Assembly: GCF_051251565.1 (NCBI RefSeq)
Contig: NZ_JBPOFB010000006.1
Coordinates: forward strand, 167,887 to 231,886
Source: Marivita sp051251565
GTDB taxonomy: Bacteria; Pseudomonadota; Alphaproteobacteria; Rhodobacterales; Rhodobacteraceae
DNA length: 64,000 nucleotides
Direction: 5' to 3'
The notes beneath the pieces were generated by a model. The model was not told where the DNA came from. It ran no database searches and saw nothing but the letters and a program-made list of their open reading frames with translations. Positions 43,018 through 52,430 of the stretch are shown in pieces. A program made the translations under genes and the position numbers. Numbering within the stretch: the stretch's first letter is position 1; each line of letters starts with the position of its first letter.

Positions 43018-44109
43018 ATGAAGATCATCACTTACGGCATCATAGGATGCGGCATGATGGGGCAAGAACACCTGCGCAATATCGCTTTGCTTGACGGCGC
43101 GCGGGTTGCGGCGATCTACGAGCCGGATGCAATTATGGCCGCAGCCGCAAAGGCGCTTGTGCCGGAGGCTGCGCTTGAATCGTCGATCACGGATCTGCTC
43201 GCGCGGGATGATCTGGACTGCCTTCTGGTGGCTAGCCCGAACCACTGCCATGTTGATGCGCTTGAACAGATCGCCGCTCTGAACCCGTTGCCGCTGCTGA
43301 TGGAAAAGCCGTTATATACTGATCCCGCCGACATCGCGCGGATCGATGCGATTGCGGCCAGCTATCCCGCGCCGATCTGGGTGGCGATGGAATACCGGTA
43401 TATGCCGCCGATCCAGACCTTTGCCGACGAGGTGCAGCGCGCCACTGGCGGGGTCAAGATGCTGACCATCCGCGAACATCGCTTTCCGTTCCTCCACAAG
43501 GTTGGGGATTGGAACCGGTTCAATCGCAACACCGGCGGCACGCTGGTCGAGAAATGCTGCCATTTCTTTGACCTCATGCGCCTCATCCTTGGGTCTGATC
43601 CTGTGCGGGTGACTGCCAGCGCCGGGCAAGAGGTGAACCATCTGGACGAAGCCTATGATGGCGAAGTGCCCGACATCTGGGACAGCGCCTATGTGATTGT
43701 CGATTTCGCCAATGGCGCGCGGGCGTTGCTGGAGCTGTGCATGTATGCCGAAGGCGCGCGCTATCAGGAAGAGATCAGCGCTGTAGGCCCGGATGGCAAG
43801 ATCGAGGTATTCGTGCCAGGGCCGGGGCGGTTCTGGCCTGCCCATCTTGGCGCGCCGCCCGTGCCGCAGGTCATTGTCAGCCCGCGCCACCCCAAGGGGC
43901 CTATGGCGGTGGATATCCCGGTTGATCCAACGCTGCTTGAAGCCGGCGACCACAACGGATCGACATTTTACCAACACGCGCGCTTTCTTGACATGGTGCG
44001 GAGCGGCGGTGTTCCAGACGTGTCAATCCGGGACGGTGCTTGGGCGGTTCGTATGGGCTTGGCTGCACAAAAATCTGCCACTTCGCACTCGGTCGTGGAC
44101 ATATTTTAG
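43018..44109 (+). CDS. Gfo/Idh/MocA-family protein, candidate NAD-dependent sulfoquinovosidase
   Basis: 363 residues. A Rossmann NAD-binding start (YGIIGCGMMGQEHLRNIA) and EKPLYTDPADIARID are typical of the family. The second domain holds GGTLVEKCCHFFDLMRLI with the usual Lys/His site. Most members oxidise sugars, but a branch (GH188, SqgA) hydrolyses sulfoquinovosides by an NAD-assisted route. Its position beside a sulfonate monooxygenase set suggests that branch; an ordinary sugar dehydrogenase is the alternative. Confidence 0.85.
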   Translation: MKIITYGIIGCGMMGQEHLRNIALLDGARVAAIYEPDAIMAAAAKALVPEAALESSITDLLARDDLDCLLVASPNHCHVDALEQIAALNPLPLLMEKPLYTDPADIARIDAIAASYPAPIWVAMEYRYMPPIQTFADEVQRATGGVKMLTIREHRFPFLHKVGDWNRFNRNTGGTLVEKCCHFFDLMRLILGSDPVRVTASAGQEVNHLDEAYDGEVPDIWDSAYVIVDFANGARALLELCMYAEGARYQEEISAVGPDGKIEVFVPGPGRFWPAHLGAPPVPQVIVSPRHPKGPMAVDIPVDPTLLEAGDHNGSTFYQHARFLDMVRSGGVPDVSIRDGAWAVRMGLAAQKSATSHSVVDIF

Positions 44110-44277
44110 TCACGCAGCGACCGTATTTTTCGCGCAACACTCTGACTCGCACCCGTAAAAAACGAATTTTCGTCTAACTCCATACTTTTATCGAATGTGT
44201 TTTTGATATATCAAAAGTTACAGAGCAAAAAATGCCGAACCCGAAAACGGGCGGCTTTGAGGTAGAGCGGTGTTGTT
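44110..44277 (+). promoter_or_regulatory. Adhesin promoter region with palindromes
   Basis: An AT-rich region before the adhesin gene. A perfect 16-base palindrome, TTTTGATATATCAAAA, lies at 44201-44216. An ACGAA-TT-TTCGT inverted repeat lies around 44162. Near the start, GCCG-AA-CCCG can pair with CGGG-CGGC. These are likely operators or mRNA structure controlling adhesin production; the regulator is unknown. Confidence 0.55.
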
Positions 44278-47200
44278 ATGAATGCGATTAATTTCGTTGT
44301 CCGTACACGTACGGGTGCGATCGAGCGTGGTGTAGTTGGTGCGGAAGATCAGGGCTATCTGATCGACGCCGCAGGTGGCCGCGAAATTTCTCTCAACCTT
44401 CAAGCATCGGACCTGCGGGGCTATGACCGTGCCGGGAATGATTTGCAGATCACGCTTGCCGATGGGCGGGTGATCATCCTTGAAGATTACTTTGGCGATG
44501 GTGGCGTGAGCCGACTGTTCCTGAGCGCTGACGGCGTGTTGAGCGAAGTCGCCTTCGCCCAGGGCGATGGTGGCGCGCTGTTCGCGCAATATGCGGATGT
44601 GGCTGCATGGGGCAAATGGAGCCCGGACGATTCCCTGATCTTTTTTGACCGCGCAGACGTTGTAGCAGGTGATCTTGTTGCCGCCGACAGTGAAGGCGGT
44701 GTGTCGATGTTGGCTGCCGGGCTTTTGGCGGGCGGTGGCATGATGCCATGGCTTGGCGCGGGGGCGGCGGTTGCTGCGGGCGCTGCTGTTATCGGCGGTG
44801 ACGGCGATGGCGGTGGCGGCGGTGGTGGCGGCAGCCTTGTCGACAACGAGGGTGAAACCGGCGGATCAAATGCGCCAACCGTGAATGACGGTGAATTCGT
44901 GATCGGCGGCGATGGTCTGACCGACGAAGACAGGTCTGTTCTTGTCAGCGGGACCGCCAACGAAGGCGACACCGTTGTTGTGGTTGTCGGCGACAAGACT
45001 CAGACAACGACGACTGGTTCAGACGGCAAATGGGAGGTGATCTTTACCGGTCCAGACTTCCCATCAGACGGAACATATATCGCAGACGTGACCGTGACAG
45101 GTGAAGACGGCGAGACCACGTTGGTCGGTCCCGATGTCATCATCGACACAACGCCTCCGCCCTTGGCCATCACCAGCGGGACAACCGCCAGTGGCGAAAT
45201 CATCACCGAGATCGAATTTGACGGTGGCGCAACGGTCACCGGCACAACCGAGGCTGGCGCGACTGTTGTTCTGATTGCAGGCGGCGTGAGCCATGTGGCG
45301 GACGTGGATGCGCAGGGCAACTGGAGCGTCACGCTGTCCAGCTCGACATTTGAGCGTGGCGAATACATCGCCGACATTCAGGTGATTGCGACCGACAGCT
45401 TCAACAACTCGACCACCGTTAATGATGGAATCGAGATTGACACCGTGTCCGGCGTGACCGTGAACACCACGACCATTGAAACCGACGGTATCATCAACGC
45501 GGACGAGCGCACGGATGGGGTCGAAGTGACCGGGACAACCGATCCTGGATCAAACGTTGTGGTCGAAATGAACGGCTACACCCGCACTGCAACCGTGGAT
45601 GCGCAGGGCAATTGGTCGGTCACCTTTATCGCCACCGAAATTCCGGTGGGCGAACGGAATATGACCATCAATGCCACCGCAACCGACGAGGTGGGCAACG
45701 TGAGCAACGCCTCCGGTGAGGTGCGTCTGGACACATGGGTCCGCAACTTTGACATCACCAGCCAGGCGGGCGGGTCCGACGGTATCGTGAACGCCGAAGA
45801 GGCGATGCAGGGCATGACCGTGACCGGCACAACCGAGCCGGGCGCCACTGTGTCTGTGTCGCTGGGTGGCGTGTCGCGCGCGGCCAGTGTGGACGCCAAT
45901 GGCAACTGGACCGTAACTTTCATGGCGGCCGAGCTGCCGTCGGGCGAGCAAACCGCGACCTTGCGGGCAAGCTCAACCGATCCGGCCGGCAACACGGCTG
46001 TGGAAACGCGCAACGTGGTGTTCGACACTGATGCGGGTCTGCTGACCATCAGCTCTGCCCCGGTTGAGACCGATGACATCATCAACAACGCCGAAGCGTC
46101 GGATGGCGTGACCCTGACAGGGACATCGACACCGAACCAGATGGTTGAGGTGACGCTGGATGGCGTGACCAAAACCGTACAGACCGACACTGTCGGCATC
46201 TGGCGCGCGACCTATAACGCGGGTGAAATTCGCCCCGGTGAATACGAGGCGCAGATCACAGCCTATACGGTCGATGCGGCAGGCAACTCGCTGACGCGGA
46301 CCGACACTGTGATGGTCGACACCTTTGTGCGCAACTTTGCAGTGAGCGCGGATCCAGTGACGGCGGACAACACCGTCAACGATAGTGAACAGGGCCGGGG
46401 TGTGACGCTGAGCGGCACAACCGAACCCGGTGCCAGTGTGACTGTTGTGGTCGAAGGCGTCAGCCGCACGGCAAGCGTCGATGGCTCTGGCAACTGGACC
46501 GCGACCTTCTCGGCGCTGGATATCCCGGATGGCACGTACACAACCACGGCTCAGATCAGCTCGACCGACCTTGCCGGTAACACGGCGACCACAACCAAGA
46601 CCTTCCAGGTTGACACAGAAGTGGTGCCGCTCACCTCGACAAGCCAGCCCGGCGGCAGCGACGGTGTGGTGAACGAGGCGGAATCTTCGCAGGGCTTTAC
46701 CCTGACGGGCCAGGTCGAACGCGGATCAACCGTGAATGTCACCATCGGTGGCCAGCAGATGACAGCCCAGGTCAGCGCCAGTGGCGCATGGTCGCTGGCT
46801 GTTCCCGCAGCCGTCATCCCGATGGCCGATGGCGAAAGCGTGTCGATCCTGATTGCGGCAACCGATCAGGCGGGCAACACCAAGTCGATCACCGAAACCA
46901 TGGTGGTGGACAACGTGGCCCCGGACGCACCGGACATGACAGCGGTCTTGTGGGATCAATCGCAGGCACCGCGTGGGATTATCCTTGAAGCCTCCGATCA
47001 TGACGTGTCCATCGTGCGCGTCGGCGCGGGCGGTGTGCAGGCGGTTGGCTTTAACGAGCAGGACTTGAACGGCGGCAACGAAACCAACTTCTCTTTCAGC
47101 AACGTGGTGCCTGACGGCTCGCATCTTGTGGTCACCGCAACAGACAGCGCGGGTAACAGCACCGGCACCTATGTCGTGTTGGGCGACCCGGATGTCAGCC

Positions 47201-47484
47201 GCAGCAACGTGAGCCTTACAAGTAATGTAGGGGGGCGCGAGATCGACGTTATCGACCTCGAGTTCACCGAAGAGGCGACGCTGACCATCACCGAGGCGCA
47301 GATCATCGCGCTGACAGGCGAAGACAACACGGTCAAGGTTCTGGGCAACTCGGACGAAACCGTTCGCATCACCGGAGCGACCCGAACCGGATCGCGGTTC
47401 GAGGATGGTGAGAATTTCAACGTCTACGAGTTGGGTGATGCCACGATCCTGATCGACGACGACATCAACAACGTTTCAATCTGA
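44278..47484 (+). CDS. Ig-repeat type I secreted adhesin (BapA/LapA-like)
   Basis: 1068 residues, no signal peptide. Residues 1-~125 resemble the BapA-type N-terminal domain (VRTRTGAIERGVVGAEDQGY); an Ala/Gly-rich hydrophobic stretch and a poly-Gly linker (~140-185) follow. About seven Ig-like repeats of 90-100 residues span ~195-900; each carries a variant of GVTVTGTTEPGATVSVSLGG, and several end in a VDT/FDT motif. The last ~170 residues resemble type I secretion C-termini (DVIDLEFTEEATLTITEAQI). The three downstream genes encode the exporter. Surface adhesion or biofilm role inferred. It has few calcium-type RTX repeats. Confidence 0.88.
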   Translation: MNAINFVVRTRTGAIERGVVGAEDQGYLIDAAGGREISLNLQASDLRGYDRAGNDLQITLADGRVIILEDYFGDGGVSRLFLSADGVLSEVAFAQGDGGALFAQYADVAAWGKWSPDDSLIFFDRADVVAGDLVAADSEGGVSMLAAGLLAGGGMMPWLGAGAAVAAGAAVIGGDGDGGGGGGGGSLVDNEGETGGSNAPTVNDGEFVIGGDGLTDEDRSVLVSGTANEGDTVVVVVGDKTQTTTTGSDGKWEVIFTGPDFPSDGTYIADVTVTGEDGETTLVGPDVIIDTTPPPLAITSGTTASGEIITEIEFDGGATVTGTTEAGATVVLIAGGVSHVADVDAQGNWSVTLSSSTFERGEYIADIQVIATDSFNNSTTVNDGIEIDTVSGVTVNTTTIETDGIINADERTDGVEVTGTTDPGSNVVVEMNGYTRTATVDAQGNWSVTFIATEIPVGERNMTINATATDEVGNVSNASGEVRLDTWVRNFDITSQAGGSDGIVNAEEAMQGMTVTGTTEPGATVSVSLGGVSRAASVDANGNWTVTFMAAELPSGEQTATLRASSTDPAGNTAVETRNVVFDTDAGLLTISSAPVETDDIINNAEASDGVTLTGTSTPNQMVEVTLDGVTKTVQTDTVGIWRATYNAGEIRPGEYEAQITAYTVDAAGNSLTRTDTVMVDTFVRNFAVSADPVTADNTVNDSEQGRGVTLSGTTEPGASVTVVVEGVSRTASVDGSGNWTATFSALDIPDGTYTTTAQISSTDLAGNTATTTKTFQVDTEVVPLTSTSQPGGSDGVVNEAESSQGFTLTGQVERGSTVNVTIGGQQMTAQVSASGAWSLAVPAAVIPMADGESVSILIAATDQAGNTKSITETMVVDNVAPDAPDMTAVLWDQSQAPRGIILEASDHDVSIVRVGAGGVQAVGFNEQDLNGGNETNFSFSNVVPDGSHLVVTATDSAGNSTGTYVVLGDPDVSRSNVSLTSNVGGREIDVIDLEFTEEATLTITEAQIIALTGEDNTVKVLGNSDETVRITGATRTGSRFEDGENFNVYELGDATILIDDDINNVSI

Positions 47485-47503
47485 TAAAGAGGACAGTTTT
47501 GTT

Positions 47504-47526
47504 CGGGCCGTTGCGGTGACGGCCCG
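47504..47526 (+). other. Hairpin between adhesin and exporter genes
   Basis: CGGGCCGT (47504-47511) and ACGGCCCG (47519-47526) form an 8-bp perfect stem with a seven-base loop. No T run follows. It may protect the adhesin mRNA end and lower expression of the exporter genes. Confidence 0.6.
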
Positions 47527-47569
47527 AGCCCCAAAAAACAAAAGCCAAAGAGGCGGGGGCTCATACGAC

Positions 47570-48901
47570 ATGAGGCACAATAAAAGGGCCATGGCAGGGG
47601 CGGTGCTTGCGATAACGGCTCTGTCGGGATGTATGCAGGATATGGGGCAGGGGACCGTTTCGCGGTTTCTTCAGCCGCACTCATCGACGGATGTGGTCGG
47701 TGCAAATGAAACGCAGGTTGCCCAATCCAAACCGGCTGTGACGCAAGAGGCGTCTCCGATCATTGCAGACCTTGCTGCGCGTCAGAGCGTTCTGACGGCT
47801 GGCTCTCCCTATGCGCAGGTCGCCGCCGGGGTTCTGGCGGCGGATGCACGCGTTGCCGAGGCAGAGCTGCAAGTGGCGCAATTGCGGGCCGAGGCGGCCT
47901 CAAAGAACTGGTGGCCGACGATTTCGCCGCGCGTCAGCCTTACGTCGCTTGGGGATCTGGTGGCGGATCTGGTGATCAACCAAGTCCTGTTCGACAATGG
48001 CCGCAAGCAAGCGGAACGCGACCTGGCCAAGGCCGATGTCGAGATGGCCGCCGTTGCCCTGTCCGAAAGCAGCAATGACCGGGTCTATGACGGGCTGGTC
48101 CTGTATCTTGAGGCCGAAGAAGGCCGATCCGCCAACGATCTTTATGGTCAGGCTCTTAAGGATATGGGCCATTTCGAATGGGTTATGAACGAGCGCGTCA
48201 AAGGCGGCGTGTCGGATTTCTCGGACCTGAATGTCCTGCAACAAAAGCTTGCTGATCTGCGTTCCCGTGATGCGGCCGCGCGTGAAAAGACCATGCGCGC
48301 CATGGCCGAGCTGAACGCGATGTCTGCGGTTTCTTTGTCGGATCAGCGCGGATTGCGCGGCATGGGGTCGACTCCTTCCGACACATCCCTATCCGTGCTT
48401 CGTGCGATGGTGGACCGCGACCGACAGCTTGCACAGGCCAAGATTGCCCGTGCGGCCCATCTGCCCGGCCTGTCTGCGGGCGGCAGCCTGCGCAACGGGG
48501 GGGAGGGGCTTGGCCTGAGCGTCAGCACCGAACACATGCTGGGCATTGGCACGGGCGCGTCGCTTGCGGCGATCGAGGCAACCAAACTGACCGCAGAGCG
48601 CAGGGTGACCGAGGCGCGCGATATCTCGGCCCGCGCCATTGAGGCCGACCAGCGCGATCTTGCCGCGCTCAAACGGCAAGCCGCCGAGGCCGAAGGGCTG
48701 ACCGCGCAGGCCAAGGCCAATCTGGACCTGTTTCAGCGCCAGTATGATGCGGGCACGCGTCAGGTGATGGATGTGGTCAGCGTTTATGAAACTTTCTTGC
48801 GGTCGTTGGAAAAACAACTCGACCTGAAATACCGGGCCGCCCGCGCCGAGCTGGATGCAGCCAAGCGTTTGGGTGTTCTTGCGGATGGAGCAAAGATTTG
48901 A
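47570..48901 (+). CDS. TolC-family outer membrane lipoprotein of type I secretion
   Basis: 443 residues from the ATG at 47570 with GAGGCGGGGG upstream. A lipobox ends the signal peptide (MAGAVLAITALSGC). Long alpha-helical segments with Ala/Gln/Glu-rich heptads (for example VAEAELQVAQLRAEAASKNW) mark the TolC fold. It forms the outer membrane channel for the adhesin. Its stop overlaps the ABC transporter start. Confidence 0.85.
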   Translation: MRHNKRAMAGAVLAITALSGCMQDMGQGTVSRFLQPHSSTDVVGANETQVAQSKPAVTQEASPIIADLAARQSVLTAGSPYAQVAAGVLAADARVAEAELQVAQLRAEAASKNWWPTISPRVSLTSLGDLVADLVINQVLFDNGRKQAERDLAKADVEMAAVALSESSNDRVYDGLVLYLEAEEGRSANDLYGQALKDMGHFEWVMNERVKGGVSDFSDLNVLQQKLADLRSRDAAAREKTMRAMAELNAMSAVSLSDQRGLRGMGSTPSDTSLSVLRAMVDRDRQLAQAKIARAAHLPGLSAGGSLRNGGEGLGLSVSTEHMLGIGTGASLAAIEATKLTAERRVTEARDISARAIEADQRDLAALKRQAAEAEGLTAQAKANLDLFQRQYDAGTRQVMDVVSVYETFLRSLEKQLDLKYRAARAELDAAKRLGVLADGAKI

Positions 48902-51117
48902 GTGGTGTGAGTAACATCACCCTCCTGACAGGGCGCGCGAAAGACGCGGTCCTTCGGATGGTGCCGCAGGGGGTTAAGCCTGCAAATGAACCCAAACGCG
49001 CCCCGCGTTATACCGACCGGGTGCGCGCCCGCACCGAACTGATCCGCACCTATGCGGGCCGGTTGGGGCTGACCACGGTGGCGGCGGATGTCAACGAAGC
49101 CATCGGTCTGCACCAAGACGCGGATGGCACGGTGGGCGAAGACGCGCTGATTGCGGGGGCAAAAGCCGCCGGTCTGTTGGTGCAGGGGCTTCATGTGCCG
49201 CGCCCGACGCCGGACCATTGGCCGGCCATTGCATTGATGTCCAACGGGCAGGCGGTGTTGGTCTTGGGGCAGGACCGGATGACCCTGACGATCTGGGACG
49301 AATCCGCCAAGGACAAGGTCGAACGCGTGGACGTTGCGGAATTTGCGCCGTTCTACAGCGGCGTTCTGATCCGGGGCGAAGCACCTGTGCAGACGCTTGT
49401 CAGCACGCATGCCGATACAGGCGACAAGGCGCATTGGTTCTGGGGCAGCTTTTCCAACTACACCCGCCAGTTTGGCGAGGTCGCGGTGGGGTCGTTTGTC
49501 GCCAACGTGCTGGCCCTGTCCGTCGCGTTGTTTTCATTGCAGGTCTATGACCGCGTGATCCCGCACCAGTCTTCTGCCACGCTTTGGGTGTTGGCGATCG
49601 GGGCCGCGATGGCGCTGATGCTCGAGGCATTCCTCAAGGTTGCGCGATCCACGCTTTTGGACGGGGCCGGTCGACAGATCGAAACCGGCGTTCAACAGAC
49701 CCTTCTGAACCGTTTGCTTGGCATGCGGTCCGATGCGGCGGGGCGGTCTCCGTCCCAGCTTTTTGCGTCGATGCGCGAATTCAGTTCCGTGCGCGAGTTC
49801 TTCACCGCGGGCACAGTGGGCGCTTTGGCGGACATCCCGTTCATCGCGCTGTTCCTTCTGATGGTGTGGTCCATCGCGGGCAACGTGGTCTGGGTGCTTC
49901 TGGCTGGTGCGGTGTTGATGGTTTTGCCGGGGTTCTTTTTGCAAAAGAAGATGATCCGCATCACCCGCGAAATGCAGGGGGCCTCGACCAAGCAGTCGCG
50001 TCTTTTGAATGAAGCTGTGACCGAGCTGGACACGATCAAGACACAGCGTGCCGAAGACCGTTTTGCGCGCCAGTGGGAAGAACTGACCTCGGTACAGGCG
50101 CTGAAATCGTCCGAACAACGCCGCCTTGCCGCTGCCCTGACCTTCTGGAGCCAAGGCGTACAGCAAGCGACCTATGTCGGGGCGGTGATTGCGGGCACCT
50201 ATCTGGTATTTGCGGGCGAATTCACTGTCGGGTCCATCATTGCGGTGGGTATCCTGACCTCGCGGACGCTTGCCCCGCTGACACAATTATCCGGCATTAT
50301 GGCACGTTGGGGCAACGTCAAGGCGGCGCTTGATGCGCTGGATGGCATTGCCGATTTGCCGCAGGACCGGTCCGATACCCGCAAATACCTGCGCCGCGAA
50401 AAGCTGCGTGGCAAGTTCGAGCTGCGCGAAGTCAGTTTTCGCTACGATGCCGAAAGCCCGAATGTGGTGGATATCCCGACCCTCGTGATCCAGCCCGGCC
50501 AAACGCTGGCCATACTGGGCACCAACGGGTCGGGCAAATCTACCTTGCTCAAGATGTTGTCGGGTCTTTACGCCCCCACCGCCGGGGCGATCCTGATTGA
50601 TGGTACCGACATGAACCAGATCGACATGCGCGATATTCGCCGGTCGCTGGGGTATCTGGGACAGGACGTTCGGTTGTTCCACGGAACGCTGCGCGACAAC
50701 CTCAATCTCAACATGCTTGAACGCGATGACGACCGCCTGTTCGAGGCGCTGGATTTTGCCGGGCTTGGGCCGTTCATCAAGGGGCACCCGATGGGGCTTG
50801 ACCTGCCGATCAGCGATGGGGGTGAAGGTCTTTCCGTAGGGCAGCGCCAGTCTATCGGATGGGCGCGGCTGTGGTTGCAGGATCCCGATATCTGCCTGTT
50901 GGATGAACCGACAGCAGCACTGGATCAGACGCTTGAAAAGACGCTGATCTCCCGGCTGGAAAGCTGGTTGTCCGACCGCACGGCGATTGTTGCGACGCAC
51001 CGTGTGCCGATCCTCGCCCTTGCCGACCGCACCAGCGTTCTGGCGTCGGGGCGGCTTGTCGTGGATGGACCGCGCGATCAGGTGTTGGATCACCTGCGCG
51101 CCGGGCAAGGAGCGTAA
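48898..51117 (+). CDS. Type I secretion ABC transporter (LapB/RtxB type)
   Basis: 739 residues. The N-terminal ~150 residues form a C39-like domain without an obvious catalytic Cys. About six membrane helices span ~185-440. The ATPase has Walker A LGTNGSGKSTLLKML, signature GEGLSVGQRQSIGWARL and Walker B DICLLDEPTAALDQ. It recognises and pumps the adhesin out of the cytoplasm. The apparent start is a TTG at 48898 overlapping the tolC stop; a GTG at 48907 is equally possible. Confidence 0.92.
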   Translation: MSGVSNITLLTGRAKDAVLRMVPQGVKPANEPKRAPRYTDRVRARTELIRTYAGRLGLTTVAADVNEAIGLHQDADGTVGEDALIAGAKAAGLLVQGLHVPRPTPDHWPAIALMSNGQAVLVLGQDRMTLTIWDESAKDKVERVDVAEFAPFYSGVLIRGEAPVQTLVSTHADTGDKAHWFWGSFSNYTRQFGEVAVGSFVANVLALSVALFSLQVYDRVIPHQSSATLWVLAIGAAMALMLEAFLKVARSTLLDGAGRQIETGVQQTLLNRLLGMRSDAAGRSPSQLFASMREFSSVREFFTAGTVGALADIPFIALFLLMVWSIAGNVVWVLLAGAVLMVLPGFFLQKKMIRITREMQGASTKQSRLLNEAVTELDTIKTQRAEDRFARQWEELTSVQALKSSEQRRLAAALTFWSQGVQQATYVGAVIAGTYLVFAGEFTVGSIIAVGILTSRTLAPLTQLSGIMARWGNVKAALDALDGIADLPQDRSDTRKYLRREKLRGKFELREVSFRYDAESPNVVDIPTLVIQPGQTLAILGTNGSGKSTLLKMLSGLYAPTAGAILIDGTDMNQIDMRDIRRSLGYLGQDVRLFHGTLRDNLNLNMLERDDDRLFEALDFAGLGPFIKGHPMGLDLPISDGGEGLSVGQRQSIGWARLWLQDPDICLLDEPTAALDQTLEKTLISRLESWLSDRTAIVATHRVPILALADRTSVLASGRLVVDGPRDQVLDHLRAGQGA

Positions 51118-51120
51118 CCC

Positions 51121-52302
51121 ATGGCTGTCAGCACCACCGATCTGTCGTCACAACTGGGCCGCCGCCTGCGCGGACCGTCGATGATCATCTGGCTGTCCGG
51201 CGCGGCGGTGTGGCTGTTCATCATCTGGGCCGCCTATGCGTGGATCGACGAGATTGTGCGCTCGGAAGGAGAGTTCATTTCGACGTCGCGCCCGCAGATC
51301 ATTCAGAACCTCGAAGGCGGTATTCTGGCCGAGCTGCTGGTCAAAGAGGGTGATGAGGTGATGCAAGGCGATGTGCTTGCGCGTCTTTACGGCACGCAGT
51401 TCCGGTCTTCGGTGGATGATCTGGAAGATCAGATCACCGCGCTGGAAATCCGCCGTTTGCGGATTGAGGCCGAGATGGCCGGGCTTGTGCAGTTCAGCAT
51501 CCCGACTGAGCTGGCTCAGCGCAGCCCCGAGATGGCGGCGTCGGAACAGGCGTTGCTGGCGGCGCGTCAGCTTGACTTCAATTCCCGTCATGACGGGGCC
51601 CGCAGGGTGCTGGCCCAAGCGGCGCAGGAAAAGGAGTTGATGGAGAACCTTCTGGACAAAAAGGTTGTCGCCCTGATCGAAGTGACCCGCGCGCGCAAGG
51701 CGCATGCGGATGCGCAGATCAAAATGGACGAGATCATCACCCAGACCGAGCTTTTGCGCGCGCAGGAATATTCCGAGACTTTGAAAGAGCTGTCGACCTT
51801 GCGGCAAAACCTGCGCTCCTCGCAGGATCAGTTGAACCGGACGGTTCTGGTCAGCCCGATGCATGGTGTGGTCAACAAGCTGGGTGTGACCACGATCGGC
51901 GGCGTGGTGCGGCCGGGCGAGGAGATCCTTCAGATCATCCCGCTGGGCGAAGAGCTATATGTCGAAGCCAAGGTCGCGCCGGAAAACATTGCCCGCATTC
52001 GCCCTGGTCAGGAAGCCACGATCAAACTGTCGGCCTATGATTTTACCATCTACGGATCGCTCAAGGGGCGGGTCGATGTGATCTCGGCAGACACGTTCAA
52101 GGACGAACGCCGCCCGGAGGCGCCGGTGCATTACAAGGTGACAGTGCGGGTCGACAAAACCTCGCTCAGTGACCGGCAGCGGCATCTCGAAATCCGTCCC
52201 GGCATGCAGGCCAGTGTTGAGCTGCACACCGGCGAAAAGACGGTTCTGCAATATCTTCTCAAACCGCTGTACAAAACCCGAGAGGCGCTGCGCGAACCCT
52301 AA
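51121..52302 (+). CDS. HlyD-family membrane fusion protein of type I secretion (LapC type)
   Basis: 393 residues. One N-terminal membrane helix (MIIWLSGAAVWLFIIWAAYA) is followed by the biotinyl-lipoyl-like motif QNLEGGILAELLVKEGDEV, a long coiled coil (~95-245), and the HlyD beta-barrel with RPGEEILQIIPLGEELYVEAKV. It bridges the inner membrane ABC protein and the TolC-like channel. It starts three bases after the ABC gene and ends the operon. Confidence 0.94.
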   Translation: MAVSTTDLSSQLGRRLRGPSMIIWLSGAAVWLFIIWAAYAWIDEIVRSEGEFISTSRPQIIQNLEGGILAELLVKEGDEVMQGDVLARLYGTQFRSSVDDLEDQITALEIRRLRIEAEMAGLVQFSIPTELAQRSPEMAASEQALLAARQLDFNSRHDGARRVLAQAAQEKELMENLLDKKVVALIEVTRARKAHADAQIKMDEIITQTELLRAQEYSETLKELSTLRQNLRSSQDQLNRTVLVSPMHGVVNKLGVTTIGGVVRPGEEILQIIPLGEELYVEAKVAPENIARIRPGQEATIKLSAYDFTIYGSLKGRVDVISADTFKDERRPEAPVHYKVTVRVDKTSLSDRQRHLEIRPGMQASVELHTGEKTVLQYLLKPLYKTREALREP

Positions 52303-52303
52303 G

Positions 52304-52329
52304 GACAGGGCGGGCGCGCCCGCCCTGTC
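52304..52329 (+). terminator. Strong palindromic hairpin at the end of the secretion operon
   Basis: A 26-base perfect palindrome; each half is 13 bases (GACAGGGCGGGCG / CGCCCGCCCTGTC). It begins one base after the hlyD-like stop. No T run follows, so it may work as an mRNA-end stabiliser or with Rho. Confidence 0.6.
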
Positions 52330-52405
52330 AGGGTGTCTCGCCTGCGGCTCGAGCTTTTGGAGGCGTGACGCGCAAGACGGCGTCGGGATTATGGCGTGTG
52401 GTGTG

Positions 52406-52430
52406 TTTGCATATTTGAAAAAAGAAGAAG
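52406..52430 (+). repeat. A-rich intergenic repeat, copy 2
   Basis: Contains TTTGCATATTTGAAAAAAG followed by AAGAAG. It is a perfect 25-base inverted match to 52599-52623, with close relatives at 36302 and 58541. Confidence 0.85.

Noticed and set aside
44278..47484. Regular repeats considered as a possible CRISPR array or satellite
   Set aside because: The repeats are ~290-base coding units of Ig-like domains, not short direct repeats with spacers.
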